Below are positions 17,716 to 29,640 of a DNA stretch of 49,475 nucleotides, piece by piece. This stretch comes from Halomonas sp. PR-M31 (GTDB lineage: Bacteria > Pseudomonadota > Gammaproteobacteria > Pseudomonadales > Halomonadaceae), in NCBI RefSeq assembly GCF_001039575.1, contig NZ_JIBT01000060.1, forward strand, positions 1-49,475. The letters are read 5' to 3'. The number at the start of each line of letters is the position of its first letter. Position 1 is the first letter of the stretch. The position numbers and the translations under genes were made by a program. Below the pieces are notes generated by a model. That model worked only from the letters and a program-made list of their open reading frames with translations. It was not told where the DNA came from and searched no databases.

Positions 17716-18798
17716 TCAGCGAATCTTGAGCGTGGCAAGGCCCATCAGGACCAGCACTACCGTAATGATCCAAAAGCGCACGATCACCCGGGGTTCCGGC
17801 CAGCCCTTGAGCTCGAAGTGGTGATGCAAGGGCGCCATGCGAAAGATGCGCCGCCCGGTGAGCTTGTAAGAGCCCACCTGCAGGATCACTGACACAGTCT
17901 CCATGACGAATACGCCACCCATGATGAACAGCACGATCTCCTGGCGTACTACCACCGCAACGATGCCAAGGGCCGCGCCCAGGGCCAGCGCCCCTACATC
18001 GCCCATGAAGACCTGGGCCGGATAGGTGTTGAACCAGAGAAAACCCAGACCGGCACCGGCAATGGTGCCACAGAATACCGCCAGTTCCCCGGCGCCGGGC
18101 ACCATGGGAATGTGCAAATACTCGGCAAATAGCGCGTTGCCGCTGGCATAGGCAAATACTGCAAGCCCCATGGCCACCATGACCGTTGGCATGATGGCCA
18201 GGCCATCAAGGCCATCGGTGAGGTTGACCGCATTGGAACTGCCGACGATCACCAGATAGGTCAGCAGGATGTAGAAGAAACCAAGCTGAATCACGACTTC
18301 CTTGAACAGCGGCACGATCAGACTGGTTTCTACCGGCCCTGCCGCAGTGACGTAAAGAAAAACGGCAGCGCCCAGCCCCAATACCGACTGCCAGAAATAC
18401 TTCCAGCGGGCAGGTAGGCCACGAGGGTTCTTTTCTACCACCTTGCGATAGTCATCGACCCAGCCGATCGCACCGAACCCGAGGGTCACGATCAAGGCAA
18501 GCCATACATAATGGTTGCTCAAGTCTCCCCACAGCAGCGTGCTGATCGCCATGGCCACGAGGATCATGGCGCCACCCATGGTCGGTGTCCCGGCCTTGGA
18601 CAAATGCGACTGTGGCCCATCGTCGCGCACCGCCTGGCCGATCTGGCGCTCCACCAAGCGGCGGATCATCAGGGGGCCGAACCATAGGCACAGCAGCAGC
18701 GCGGTCAAGGTGCCCAGCACCGCACGCAGGGTCAGATAGTCAAAGACGGCAAAGGCGTTTTGATAGCGTGCCAATAATTCGGCCAGATAAAGCAGCAT
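17716..18798 (-). CDS. mraY: Phospho-N-acetylmuramoyl-pentapeptide transferase MraY
   Basis: Integral membrane enzyme that transfers phospho-MurNAc-pentapeptide to undecaprenyl phosphate, forming lipid I. The 360-aa product has about ten hydrophobic segments and the family's acidic motifs: [23 protein letters not shown] and [11 protein letters not shown]. It ends with the [20 protein letters not shown] segment. The N-terminus [12 protein letters not shown] is the normal start. It lies 9 bases after murF and 40 bases before murD, in the usual order. Confidence 0.98.
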   Translation of the reverse strand: MLLYLAELLARYQNAFAVFDYLTLRAVLGTLTALLLCLWFGPLMIRRLVERQIGQAVRDDGPQSHLSKAGTPTMGGAMILVAMAISTLLWGDLSNHYVWLALIVTLGFGAIGWVDDYRKVVEKNPRGLPARWKYFWQSVLGLGAAVFLYVTAAGPVETSLIVPLFKEVVIQLGFFYILLTYLVIVGSSNAVNLTDGLDGLAIMPTVMVAMGLAVFAYASGNALFAEYLHIPMVPGAGELAVFCGTIAGAGLGFLWFNTYPAQVFMGDVGALALGAALGIVAVVVRQEIVLFIMGGVFVMETVSVILQVGSYKLTGRRIFRMAPLHHHFELKGWPEPRVIVRFWIITVVLVLMGLATLKIR

Positions 18799-18807
18799 AT
18801 TGTGCGT

Positions 18808-20175
18808 TCACCTTGGTTGTTCTGCGCGTAGCGCGCCAATCAGTCTTTCCATACCGGCGCTACGCGATCCCTTGACCAGCACGCTGGCCGCGGGAGGTAG
18901 ATGTTCCTGGGCATGACGCAACAACGCCTCCCAATTCAAGAAATGACACCCTGCATCGCCAAAGGCCCGCGCCGCCGGCTCCGCCGCGGCTCCCAGAGTG
19001 CCGAGAAAATCGATGCCAAGCTCACGAGCGTAGCGCCCTACATCGCCATGCAGCGCGTCGGACGCACCCCCCAGCTCTCCCATGGCCCCCAGGAAGCACC
19101 AGCGTGGTGCCGGCATCTGCGTCAGCACATCAAGAGCGGCTTTCATCGCCCCAGGATTGGCATTGTAAGTGTCATCGAGCAGACGGGTACCACGAATGCC
19201 TTCCACCAGCGTCATGCGCCCGGGCAACGCCTGGAACTCATCGAGCCCTGTGACTACGTCTTGTGCCGACAACCCCATTGCCAATGCTGACGCCGCCGCT
19301 GCTAGCGCGTTGCGCACGTTGTGCAGACCCAGCAGGGATAGCCTCACCCGACCCAAGACGACGCCATCATACATAAGAGTGAAAGAATAATGACCACTTT
19401 CGTCACAAAATAGATTAGTTCCTTGCACCCTTGCTTGCTGAGAGAGTCCGAAATCAATGATTTCATGATTGCCCGCAAGCTGGTGCCAAACCGGATAGAA
19501 CACATCATCCCGATTAAGGATCGCAATGCCATTTTCATCCAGACCGGACAGAATCTCGCCCTTGGCCTGAGCGATCTGCCCCATGCCGCCGAACTCACCG
19601 ACATGAGCCCCGGTGACGTTGGTAATCACCGCGACCTGGGGCTTGGCCAGGGCCGTGGTCCAGGCAATCTCGCCTAAATGATTGGCTCCCAGCTCTATTA
19701 CCGCTTGCCGATGCTCAGCGGTGAGATTCAAGAGTGTCAGCGGTGCGCCGATATCGTTATTGAGATTGCCGCGAGTCGCCAGGATGTCCCCTCGCCGACG
19801 CAGCAACGTCGCGAGCATCTCCTTGACCGTGGTCTTGCCGCTGTTGCCGGTGATGGCGACCAGGGGCCCGCCCCAATTCCGGCGCCGGGCCTGGCCTAGA
19901 AGACCCAAGGCTAGCCGGGTATCCGCCACCTGCAGCTGGGGCAATGGATCGTCCACAGTGCGTGAGACGATGGCGGCCACAGCGCCTTTTTCGCGGGCCT
20001 TGGCAAGAAAATCATGAGCATCGAAGCGATCGCCGACCAGCGCCAGAAAAACGTCCCCGACCTGCAGGGCGCGGGTATCCGTCACGATGGCGTTTACCTT
20101 GATGGCATCGCCGCCCCAGCCCACCGCCAGGGCACTCGCGATTGCATCGAGGGTGTGTAGATCACACGGGTTCAT
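18808..20175 (-). CDS. murF: UDP-N-acetylmuramoyl-tripeptide-D-alanyl-D-alanine ligase MurF
   Basis: Adds D-Ala-D-Ala to complete the pentapeptide precursor. The 455-aa product has the ATP loop ITGNSGKTTVKEMLA near residue 108, ELGANHLGEIAWT, the NDIGAPLTLL segment, and the C-terminal DDTYNANPGAMKAALDVL motif. The ATG at 20175 overlaps the murE stop (ATGA), so translation is probably coupled. No signs of truncation or frame damage. Confidence 0.97.
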   Translation of the reverse strand: MNPCDLHTLDAIASALAVGWGGDAIKVNAIVTDTRALQVGDVFLALVGDRFDAHDFLAKAREKGAVAAIVSRTVDDPLPQLQVADTRLALGLLGQARRRNWGGPLVAITGNSGKTTVKEMLATLLRRRGDILATRGNLNNDIGAPLTLLNLTAEHRQAVIELGANHLGEIAWTTALAKPQVAVITNVTGAHVGEFGGMGQIAQAKGEILSGLDENGIAILNRDDVFYPVWHQLAGNHEIIDFGLSQQARVQGTNLFCDESGHYSFTLMYDGVVLGRVRLSLLGLHNVRNALAAAASALAMGLSAQDVVTGLDEFQALPGRMTLVEGIRGTRLLDDTYNANPGAMKAALDVLTQMPAPRWCFLGAMGELGGASDALHGDVGRYARELGIDFLGTLGAAAEPAARAFGDAGCHFLNWEALLRHAQEHLPPAASVLVKGSRSAGMERLIGALRAEQPR

Positions 20176-21757
20176 GTCGGCGCTCCACGTCTGCTCAGCG
20201 CCGCCTCGGCCCAGGCCTGATCGGAAAACGACATACGCTGGCCTTGTATCTCCTGATAATTCTCATGTCCCTTGCCGGCAATCAGAATGACATCGTTCTT
20301 GCCGGCAGCTTCAATCGTTCGATCGATGGCAGCGCCGCGCCCTTCGATGCACCAGGTCTTTTCCCTATCTTGGGGGGACAGGCCTTGAAGCATCTGCTCG
20401 CGGATCGTCGCCGGTTTCTCGCTGCGGGGATTGTCGTCAGTAATCACCAGCTGGTCCGCCAGTGCCTGAGCCGCCTCGGCCATCAATGGCCGCTTGCCGC
20501 TGTCGCGATCGCCCCCGCAGCCAAAGACACACCACAGCCTTGCCTTGGCATGGTCAGTGCAGCTATTGGCATGGCTACCGCCCGGCAAGTGCGCCCGCAG
20601 GCGTTCAAGGCGTTGCTCAGAGCATCCGGCGTGTGGGCGTAATCCACTATCACCGTGGGCGCATCGGAACGGATGATCGCTTGCATGCGTCCGGGCACGG
20701 GAAGCAGTTCGCCGGCAGCATTGCAAAGCGCGTCCAGATCCTCGCCTAGCCCATAGAGTACTGCCATGGCCAGCAATACATTATCGAGATTAAAGCGCCC
20801 CATCAGGCCCATTTCCAAGGCTCGCTCTCCGTCGGGCGTCGCGATCATCACGCGCTGCCCACCGGCGTGAGCCTGCCAATCGAGCACACGGAACGTGGTT
20901 GCCTCCTGTTCACCGCAGGCCAGTACACGCACATCCTTGGAGAGCCCGGCGAGCATCAGTCGTGCCAGGGGGTCATCGCCGTTGACTACCGCAAGCTCGA
21001 GCTCCCGACGCTTGAAGAGTCGTGCTTTGGCCGCGGCGTAGGCTGCCATACTGCCGTGATAATCAAGATGATCCCGGGACAGATTGGTGAATGCTGCCAC
21101 CGTGACTCGACAGCCCAGCAAGCGCTCCTGTTCCAGGGCGTGAGACGACACCTCCGCCGCCACTCGGGTGATCCCTTCCTGTGCCATGCGGCCCAAAGCC
21201 GCCTGCAGCTCCAAAGGACCTGGCGTGGTCTGGCCACTGTCAATCAGCTGCCCTGCCCTGCCCCAGCCAAGGGTACCGATTACACCGGCAGCACAACCCA
21301 ACCTTTCCGAAAGCGCCGCGATATAGTGGGTCACGGAACTCTTGCCGTTGGTGCCGGTCACCCCGATCAGCTCAAGGCTGTCAGGCACCTGAAACAGCAG
21401 ACGGCCCAGCTCGCCCAGGGCGCGGCTCAGCCCCGGCAGCCACAGTATCTGCCCTCTGCCTGAATAGTGCTCCTGATCTTGAAGGGCATCTGAAGAAAAC
21501 TCATGTGAAGGGTCATCCGCCTCGGCCAGCACCAGTACCGCTCCTGAATTCAAGGCTTGATCGATGAAGTGACGTCCATCGGCCTGCACTCCTGGAACGG
21601 CGATGAACACCGCGGGGTCGGTGCTTGTGGCAACTTCACGGCTGTCCCGGGTAAGCCCAAGCAGCTGCTGGGATTTCACGTTCAGAAACGCAGGCAACTC
21701 TACCTCGGGCCAGAGCGTTCTCAGCCCCGTTGCCAACCGCTCATGGGTAATCTGCAT
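20172..21757 (-). CDS. murE: UDP-MurNAc-tripeptide synthetase MurE, broken by an apparent one-base deletion
   Basis: Adds the third residue, here probably meso-diaminopimelate because the second part carries DNPR within ITDDNPRSEK, the usual meso-DAP mark. The first part (21757 to ~20606) has the ATP loop GVTGTNGKSSVTHY, TNLSRDHLDYHG and VIVDYAHTPDALSNAL. It then runs out of frame. The second part (to 20172) continues ERLRAHLPG...WCVFGCGGDRDSGKRPLM and ends after GKGHENYQEI. One missing C in the TTCAAG stretch at 20606 explains the break; restoring it gives ~528 aa. Overlaps: TAATG with ftsI upstream and ATGA with murF downstream. Confidence 0.92.
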
Positions 21758-23463
21758 TACTCCAGCGCCTCCTGCTTGTCGGGAAGGACATCGAGTAGAC
21801 GTAGCGCCTTTCCCACCACGCGACTGAACACCGGCGCCGCGATCAGGCCACCGTAGTAGTCGCCTTTCTTGGGATTGTCCACCATCACCACCGTCACGAT
21901 ACGCGGATCGGAGACCGGGGCAATACCGGCGAACAGCGAACGGTAGGCAGTCTGCTGATATCCGCTCTGGGTCACCTTGCGCACCGTACCGGTCTTGCCG
22001 GCAATACGATAGCCGGGAACCGCCGCCCGGGAGCCGCCGGCGTTCGGCTGCACGATGGCTTCCAGCATGGGCAATAGCTCATGGGCGACCTCAGGCGACA
22101 TGACCTGCACCCCTTCCGGGGGGTTGGGCTGCTTGAGTAGCGAAGGCGACAGGCGTTTGCCATCGTTAGCAATGGCGGTGTAGGCGCTGGCAAGCTGCAT
22201 GGCGGAAACGGAAACGCCGTAGCCATAGGACATGGAGGCGCGCTTGCTGTCCGACCAACCTAAAGGCGTGGGTAGACTGCCCGTGGTTTCACCCGGGAAG
22301 CCGGTGCCCGGGGCCTGGCCAAAGCCAAGCGCGTGGTAGCGATTCCAGATGGCATCATCCGGCAGCTGTAGCGCCACCCGGGACATGCCCACGTTGGAGG
22401 AGTGCAATAGGATGCCCGCCATGGACAGATCCTTGTAGTTGCGGAAATCGCGAATGGTGTAATTGTCCAGGCGCATGTAGCCCGGCGCAGTGTCGATCAC
22501 GGTTTGGGGTGAAAAACGTTCCGTTTCCAGTGCAACGGACAGCGCAAGGGGCTTCATGACCGAGCCTGGCTCGAAGGCGTCGGTGACCGCCTGGTTGCGC
22601 AGCCCGTTGGCGTCGATATCGACACGATTGTTGGGGTTGTAGGAGGGCAGGTTGGTCATCGCCAGTACTTCGCCGGTGCGAGCATCCATCATGACCAGGG
22701 TGCCGCCATCCGCATCGTTTTCATCCACCGCGGCCTTGAGCTCGCGATAGGCCATGTACTGCAAACGCAGGTCCACTGCCAGGGTAAGATTGCCACCGGG
22801 CTTGGCTTCCTTGAGCAGGTGCAGATCCCGCACGAGCCGTCCCTTGCGATCCTTGATCACCCGGCGCTTGCCAGGCTCACCGGCAAGAAAGCCATTGAAG
22901 GCAAGTTCCACCCCTTCCTGGCCCCGGTCATCGACGTTGGTTACGCCCACCAGCTGAGCCGCCACCTCTCCGGAAGGGTAATAGCGCTTGTATTCATGCT
23001 GAGGATAGACACCGGCAATTTTCAAATCGAGCACCGGCTGGGCCCTGGTCGGGGTCATGCGACGACGCAGATAAACAAACTCCCGATCGGCATAGTGTTC
23101 GATACGCTCATTAAGCTGCTTCGGGCTCATGTCCAGCGCTTTTGCCAATAGCGCCCGCTGAACGCCGTCCGTCGGCAGCTCCTTGGGATTGGCCCACAGG
23201 CTTACCACCGGCGTGGAGATCGCCAGCGGATCACCGTGACGACCCGTGATCATGCCCCGATGGGCATCGATGGTTTCGACTCTCAGGGTGCGCGCATCGC
23301 CTTGGCCTTGCAGAAACAGGCGGTCGATGACGTGAAGATCGACGATTCGCCCCACTAGAACCGCCAATGCCAGCAGTATCAGAAATACGATGAAGCGATA
23401 ACGTCCGCTTCCCATGGGCGCCGTCTGAGCACGAGACGGGGCATCGCCTGAGGGTTTGCTCAT
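21757..23463 (-). CDS. ftsI: Septal transpeptidase FtsI (PBP3)
   Basis: Monofunctional class B penicillin-binding protein that cross-links septal peptidoglycan with FtsW. At 568 aa it is full length. It has a cytoplasmic N-terminus, one membrane segment (FIVFLILLALAVLVGRIV, about 24-41), the dimerisation domain, and the three penicillin-binding motifs: SVMK near residue 301, SSN in LLHSSNVGM, and KTG in IAGKTGTVRK. The ATG overlaps the ftsL stop (ATGA) and the TAA overlaps the murE start (TAATG). Confidence 0.98.
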   Translation of the reverse strand: MSKPSGDAPSRAQTAPMGSGRYRFIVFLILLALAVLVGRIVDLHVIDRLFLQGQGDARTLRVETIDAHRGMITGRHGDPLAISTPVVSLWANPKELPTDGVQRALLAKALDMSPKQLNERIEHYADREFVYLRRRMTPTRAQPVLDLKIAGVYPQHEYKRYYPSGEVAAQLVGVTNVDDRGQEGVELAFNGFLAGEPGKRRVIKDRKGRLVRDLHLLKEAKPGGNLTLAVDLRLQYMAYRELKAAVDENDADGGTLVMMDARTGEVLAMTNLPSYNPNNRVDIDANGLRNQAVTDAFEPGSVMKPLALSVALETERFSPQTVIDTAPGYMRLDNYTIRDFRNYKDLSMAGILLHSSNVGMSRVALQLPDDAIWNRYHALGFGQAPGTGFPGETTGSLPTPLGWSDSKRASMSYGYGVSVSAMQLASAYTAIANDGKRLSPSLLKQPNPPEGVQVMSPEVAHELLPMLEAIVQPNAGGSRAAVPGYRIAGKTGTVRKVTQSGYQQTAYRSLFAGIAPVSDPRIVTVVMVDNPKKGDYYGGLIAAPVFSRVVGKALRLLDVLPDKQEALE

Positions 23464-23777
23464 CGCCGAATCACCCTGATTTCATCCAGGTCGGGTACGT
23501 GCATGTCCAGACGGTCGCTGGCCAGACGTTCGATGCGCGAAGGCGCCGACCAGGTGCTCTCTTCCAGCAGCAGCTGCCCCCACTCCGTCTGCAGCTGGTC
23601 TTTGCTGCGCTCAAGCTGCTGCAGGCGTGCGTACTGTACCCGGGTAAGATGAGCGCTGGTGATGACCGCCAGTGCACTGGCCAGCACCAGCAGCATCAAT
23701 ACCAGCACCAGCAGCTGTCGCCAGCCCCACAGTCGACGTATGCTGCCTTTCGACGATTTTGCTCTTTTTTGTACCAT
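23460..23777 (-). CDS. ftsL: Cell division protein FtsL
   Basis: Small bitopic membrane protein that forms the FtsQLB complex and activates FtsWI. The 105 aa have a basic N-terminus (VQKRAKSSKGSIRRLWGWR), one membrane segment (LLVLVLMLLVLASALAVI, about 22-39) and a periplasmic coiled coil (YARLQQLERSKDQLQTEWGQLLLE). The length and layout fit the family, which is poorly conserved in sequence, and the place between rsmH and ftsI is diagnostic. The start lies 5 bases after the rsmH stop. Confidence 0.93.
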   Translation of the reverse strand: MVQKRAKSSKGSIRRLWGWRQLLVLVLMLLVLASALAVITSAHLTRVQYARLQQLERSKDQLQTEWGQLLLEESTWSAPSRIERLASDRLDMHVPDLDEIRVIRR

Positions 23778-23782
23778 AATCT

Positions 23783-24742
23783 TCAGTTGATCTTGCGTGC
23801 TGCTCGCATCACCGCACTACGAGCCCGCGGATTGTCTTCGACTTCCTCTTTTCCGGGACGGCGAGCCTTGCCCATTGCTTCCAAGCGCCGCGCCAGTTGA
23901 TCGTCCCGCACCGGCATCCCTCGAGGCAGATGTGTATCTCCTCGTACGTGATGACGAATGAAGCGTTTGACCCGGCGATCTTCCAGAGAGTGAAAGCTGA
24001 TCACCACCAGATGACCGCCGGGTGCCAGCGCCTCGAGAGCTGCCTTCAACGCCTCATCCAGCTCCTCGAGCTCACGATTGACATGAATGCGCAGTGCCTG
24101 GAAGGCGCGGGTCGCTGGATGCTTGCCTTTCTCCCAGGCAGGATGCGCGGCCTTGAGCAATTCCGCCAGCTCGCCGGTGCGGGCAATGGGACTCTGGTGT
24201 CGTCGCTCAACGATAGCCCGGGCCATGCGTTTGGCGAAGCGTTCCTCGCCGTAGGTCTTGAATACCCAGGCAATATCCGCTTCGCTTGCATGACTCAGCC
24301 ACTGGGCCGCACTTTCACCGCTACTCGGGTCCATGCGCATATCGAGGGGGCCGTCCCGGAGAAAACTGAAGCCACGTTCCGGATCGTCAAGCTGGGGAGA
24401 AGACACCCCGACATCCAACAGTATGCCCGCGAGCTGGCCGTACAAGCCTTGCGCTTGGGCTATATCACCCAGATGACTAAAGGTATCGGCAACTATTGAA
24501 AAACGTTGATCCTCGATGCGCTGTGCTTCTACCAACGCCTGGGGATCGCGATCAATGGCGAGCAGGCGTCCATTGGCGCCTAGTCGCGCCAGAATGGCTC
24601 GCGAATGTCCGCCTCGACCAAAGGTGCCGTCCAGATACACCCCGTCGGCATCGTGAATCAAGGTATCGACGGCCCCTTCAAGCAGCACGCTGGCATGACG
24701 ATAGTCGGTGGACGACGAAGAATCGGTGGCGCGTTGGGGCAT
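23783..24742 (-). CDS. rsmH: 16S rRNA (cytosine-1402-N4)-methyltransferase RsmH
   Basis: S-adenosylmethionine-dependent enzyme (formerly MraW) that methylates C1402 of 16S rRNA together with RsmI (25207-26067, close by). The 319 aa begin with [13 protein letters not shown] and [16 protein letters not shown] (the cofactor loop), then [35 protein letters not shown] and [15 protein letters not shown]. It is the first gene of the dcw cluster here. The usual preceding gene, mraZ, is absent: only about 31 bases lie between rsmH and the RNase P RNA upstream. Confidence 0.97.
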   Translation of the reverse strand: MPQRATDSSSSTDYRHASVLLEGAVDTLIHDADGVYLDGTFGRGGHSRAILARLGANGRLLAIDRDPQALVEAQRIEDQRFSIVADTFSHLGDIAQAQGLYGQLAGILLDVGVSSPQLDDPERGFSFLRDGPLDMRMDPSSGESAAQWLSHASEADIAWVFKTYGEERFAKRMARAIVERRHQSPIARTGELAELLKAAHPAWEKGKHPATRAFQALRIHVNRELEELDEALKAALEALAPGGHLVVISFHSLEDRRVKRFIRHHVRGDTHLPRGMPVRDDQLARRLEAMGKARRPGKEEVEDNPRARSAVMRAARKIN

Positions 24743-24773
24743 GCAGTTTCCGGGGATATCAAAATGTCAGGAT

Positions 24774-25123
<350 letters not shown>

Positions 25124-25132
25124 AAGCGCGCA

Positions 25133-25162
25133 AGAATAGCAGCGCGAGGGAGGCGATAACAA
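25133..25162 (-). promoter_or_regulatory. Sigma-70-type promoter for rnpB
   Basis: On the minus strand TTGTTA (25162-25157), an 18-nt spacer and TATTCT (25138-25133) lie about 10 bases before the inferred 5' end of the RNase P RNA. The position fits a start at the mature end. If no terminator follows rnpB, this promoter could also feed rsmH and the division cluster. Confidence 0.5.
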
Positions 25163-25206
25163 TAGCGTCTCAGTCGTCATTCTTGCCGTCGACGCTCTCG
25201 CCGCCG

Positions 25207-26067
25207 TTACTCACCACCGCTGTCCTTGAGAGACAACGCCTGGTCGTACCAGGCTTTCTTGCGTCCCCCTAAAAGCCGGGCAGCGATCGCCGCCGCCTGC
25301 TTGACCCCGACCCCTTCGGCCAACAGGGTGCTTAATAGCGTATGCGCTTCAAGGGTCGTCGTCTCGCTGACCTGAACGGGTGCGCCGGCCACCATGATGA
25401 CGAACTCGCCCCGAGCCTGGTTCGAATCCTCTTCAATACGTGCCAGTAACTGTGCCGCCGTGCCCTCGAGAAAGGTCTCGAAGGCCTTGGTCAGTTCTCG
25501 GGCCAATACCAGTTGGCGGTCTTTTAGAAGTTCACCGAAGGCGCGTAAGGTGGCCTGAATGCGATGGGGGGATTCATAGAACACCAGCGTCTCTTCGCGC
25601 TCACTCATGGACTGGATCATAGCCTTTCTTGCGCCGTCCTTCGCCGGCAGGAAACCGGCGAAAAGAAAACGATCCGTAGGCAGCCCTGCTGCAGACAAGG
25701 CAGCAACCAAGGCGCAAGGACCTGGAATGGGAACAACACGAGCACCGTGCTCGCGCAGCGCTCGAACCAGCACGAAACCGGGGTCACAAATCAGCGGCGT
25801 ACCTGCGTCACTGATCAGCGCCAGGTTCTCTCCCTGTTCGAGGCGTTGGGCAAGCTGTTCGACTCGTCCGGTTTCGTTATGCTCATGCAGCGATAACAGC
25901 GGCGTGCGAATATCGAAATGATGTAGCAGCCGTGCAGAATGCCGGGTATCTTCCGCCGCTATGAGGTCGACGCTTGCCAGTGTTTGAATGGCACGGGGCG
26001 AGAGGTCATCGAGGTTACCAATCGGCGTGGCCACCACGTACAATGTGCCACTGGCAGATGCGGTCAT
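25207..26067 (-). CDS. rsmI: 16S rRNA (cytidine-1402-2'-O)-methyltransferase RsmI
   Basis: Tetrapyrrole-methylase-fold enzyme that adds a 2'-O-methyl group to C1402 of 16S rRNA, the same base that RsmH modifies. The 286 aa begin GTLYVVATPIGNLDDLSPRAI and show AEDTRHSARLL, LISDAGTPLICDPGFVLV, VPIPGPCALVAALSAAGLPTD and FYESPHRI. It sits upstream of rnpB on the same strand and diverges from lpoA. The 114 bases between 26068 and 26181 hold the promoters for both; no single pair stands out. Confidence 0.97.
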   Translation of the reverse strand: MTASASGTLYVVATPIGNLDDLSPRAIQTLASVDLIAAEDTRHSARLLHHFDIRTPLLSLHEHNETGRVEQLAQRLEQGENLALISDAGTPLICDPGFVLVRALREHGARVVPIPGPCALVAALSAAGLPTDRFLFAGFLPAKDGARKAMIQSMSEREETLVFYESPHRIQATLRAFGELLKDRQLVLARELTKAFETFLEGTAAQLLARIEEDSNQARGEFVIMVAGAPVQVSETTTLEAHTLLSTLLAEGVGVKQAAAIAARLLGGRKKAWYDQALSLKDSGGE

Positions 26068-26181
26068 GGTTCAATACCGACGTAATACGTTGTCGTTGGC
26101 GCCCGTCGCAGGCGTGTTTCCCTGCAGGTTGAACTCATCGTCATCCAATCGAACTCCGTGCAAGACAAGGAAACGGATACC

Positions 26182-27958
26182 ATGCACAAATCACTGCGAC
26201 GACTCCTCAGTACAGGGTTAGTGGCGCTCATAATGACCGGCTGCGCCGTTCAACAAACCCCGATAGAATCCGCGCCGGTGAGCAAGGAGCCTACCGAACT
26301 GCTGCGTCAGGCACAGGATCAGAATGCCCGGGAAGCGGCACTGACGAGACTCGAGGCCGCGGACATCCTAGCACGACGGGGAGACCTGGCGCAGGCGCTT
26401 GGGGTCGCGGGTGATATTGATTCGATTCAGCTACAGGGTGATGCCCGACTGCGCTGGGCCTTGCTGCTCTCCTATCTCGGCCTGAATCAGGAAGATGGCC
26501 AGAGCGTTCTACAAGCCACCTCGCTGCTGGATAGCAATCTGGCCATTTCCACAGACGATGCTCAAACATTGATGTATCGTCGGGGGCTCGGCCTGGGATT
26601 GACCGGACAACCGGCGGACGCGGTCGAGCAACTGATCGCTTTGCAGCGCCAAGAGGCGCCTTTCGATCTCAATGACGACATATGGCAACAGCTATCGCGC
26701 CTACGCGGCCCCTCCCTCGAGCAGCTGACGCGCTTCAATGATGAGTTTACTCAAGGCTGGGTGGCCCTTATCGAGGTGCAGCGTCGCAATGGTAGCAGCG
26801 TGGAGCGCTTGTTCACTCATATCGAACAGTGGCGCCAACAATACCCCAATCATCCTGCCGCCAGACGCCTACCGGAAAATCTTCGGGCGTTACGGGATCT
26901 ACGCGGCGAGGAAGTGCGTCATATCGCCGTCTTTCTACCGCAATCCGGCCCCTTGTCCAATGTGGCAGAGGCCATTCGCGAGGGCATGCAGGTACGCCAC
27001 ATGAATGCTCTGGACCAGGGTGAGCAAACGCCACAGTTGAGCTTTTACGATACTCGCGACGCGGATCTGGATACGCTTTATGCCAGAGCCGCCATGGACG
27101 GCGCCCAGGTGGTCATTGGCCCGCTGGACAAGGATACGGTCTCGCGCCTGGAGCTTGGCAACGATGTTCCCCTGCCCACCTTGGCCCTAAACTATGGCAC
27201 GAGCGACGAGAATCATGCCGAGAATCTGTTTCAGTTCGGCCTCTCTGCCGAAGATGAAGCTCGCCAGGTAGCGCGCCGCGCTAGGCTCGATGGCCATCGT
27301 CGGGCCGGCCTGCTGATACCCAACAATCCCTGGGGTCGTCGTGTCGGTGAAGCATTCAAGCAAACCTGGCAGGAACAAGGTGGCGAGATAGCCAGTGCCA
27401 TCAACTACGATCCCGAAGGTAGAGTGGCAAATGCAGTACGCCCACTGCTGGACGTGCGGGGTGAGCGTGCTCGACGCGATCTGGACATGCTGTTTCTGCT
27501 TGCCTTGCCGAACTATGCTCGCCAAGTACCGCCGACACTCAAGTTCTTCTATGCCGGCAATCTGCCTATCTACGCCACCTCGCATTTATTCGAGGGACAT
27601 TTGCAGCCTCAGACCGATCACGACTTGAATGGCGTCACCTTTATCGACATCCCCTGGGTGATACCGGATGCAGCGGTTGGAGGCAGCGATGCTCTGCCTT
27701 TCGTGAATAGCTACCGGAAACTACGCGATAACCGCGACTCCGCACTGTTCAAGCTCAATGCCATGGGCGTGGATGCCTATGAACTGGGGCGCAGATTGCC
27801 CTTGCTCACCCTGTTACCCAGCAACGAGCTGTACGGCGCTACCGGCATCTTGAAGGCGGGCCCCGATCATCGTATTCATCGCGATATGCCTTGGGCGCGC
27901 TTTGTCGATGGCGTACCGCAGCCACCACTGATGGGATTCACTCGCCTGGAACCTCTCG

Positions 27959-27972
<14 letters not shown>
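26182..27972 (+). CDS. lpoA: Penicillin-binding protein activator LpoA (outer-membrane lipoprotein)
   Basis: Outer-membrane lipoprotein that reaches through the periplasm to stimulate the bifunctional PBP1A. The frame is open eight codons further upstream, but the ATG at 26182 gives the lipoprotein signal (HKSLRRLLSTGLVALIMTGC), with the lipidated Cys near residue 20. An N-terminal helical TPR-like part (to about 220) is followed by a periplasmic-binding-protein-like domain (HIAVFLPQSGPLSNVAEAIREG, GPLDKDTVSRLE). About 596 aa, family-sized. The last 14 bases overlap yraN. It starts a plus-strand operon lpoA-yraN-diaA-dolP, an order known from other gammaproteobacteria. Confidence 0.93.
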
Positions 27973-28943
<971 letters not shown>

Positions 28944-28944
<1 letters not shown>

Positions 28945-29525
28945 TGACGATGAAAAAACCACTGTTTACCCCGGTTCTACTTGCCCTTGCCCTGGGTCTT
29001 GGCGGATGTTCGGTCATCAACAACGCCACTACCCCTTCCCCTGAAGGAGAGGACTACGGTGCCCGTACAGCCGGCATGCGTGTCGAGGACGGCAGCATCG
29101 AAAGCAAAGTCCAGGACGCCATGGAGAGAAATGATGCCCGGCTAGGAGACGCCCGGATCGGGGTCAATAGCTATAACGGCGTTGTACTGCTGTACGGGCA
29201 GGTACCCAGCCAGGAGCTCAAGGACAAGGCCGGCGAGATCGCGCAGAACACCCGACAGGTGCGTCAGATACATAACGAACTGACGATCGCGGCGAACCTG
29301 CCATTTACCCAGCGCATGACCGACAACTGGCTGGAAACCAACATCGAAACTCGCCTGGCGTCCAGCGAAGATGTCGATTCGCGCCATGTAGAGGTCATCA
29401 GCGAGAACGGTACCGTCTATTTAATGGGCATGGTGTCCCGGCAAGAAGGCCAGCGAGTCGTCGATATCGTCTCGAAAGTAAGCGGCGTACAACGCGTCAT
29501 CAAGATTTTCGACTATCTCGATTGA
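28944..29525 (+). CDS. dolP: BON-domain outer-membrane lipoprotein DolP (YraP)
   Basis: Dual-BON-domain lipoprotein; the E. coli homologue keeps the outer membrane intact and associates with the BAM machinery and septum. The 193 aa start with a lipoprotein signal (KKPLFTPVLLALALGLGGC, Cys near residue 22), followed by two BON repeats: GSIESKVQDAMERND...NSYNGVVLLYGQVP and LETNIETRLASSEDVDSRHVEV...GTVYLMGMV. Two close ATGs exist, 28944 and 28950; the latter starts MKKPLF and has GAG at a fair distance. Last gene of the lpoA operon; a terminator follows at 29564-29594. Confidence 0.9.
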
Positions 29526-29563
29526 ACGCTACCTCCTCTAGTCTGGAAAGTAAGCATCAAAAC

Positions 29564-29594
29564 AAAAGCGGATGATCCAAGATCATCCGCTTTT
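29564..29594. terminator. Bidirectional terminator between dolP and sspB
   Basis: A perfect 14-bp stem, AAAAGCGGATGATC / GATCATCCGCTTTT, with a 3-nt CAA loop. T-runs follow on both strands, so it can end both convergent operons. Confidence 0.9.
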
Positions 29595-29640
29595 CGTTGT
29601 TTCACGCTTGGCTACCGACAGGCAACCCGACCGCCAATCG

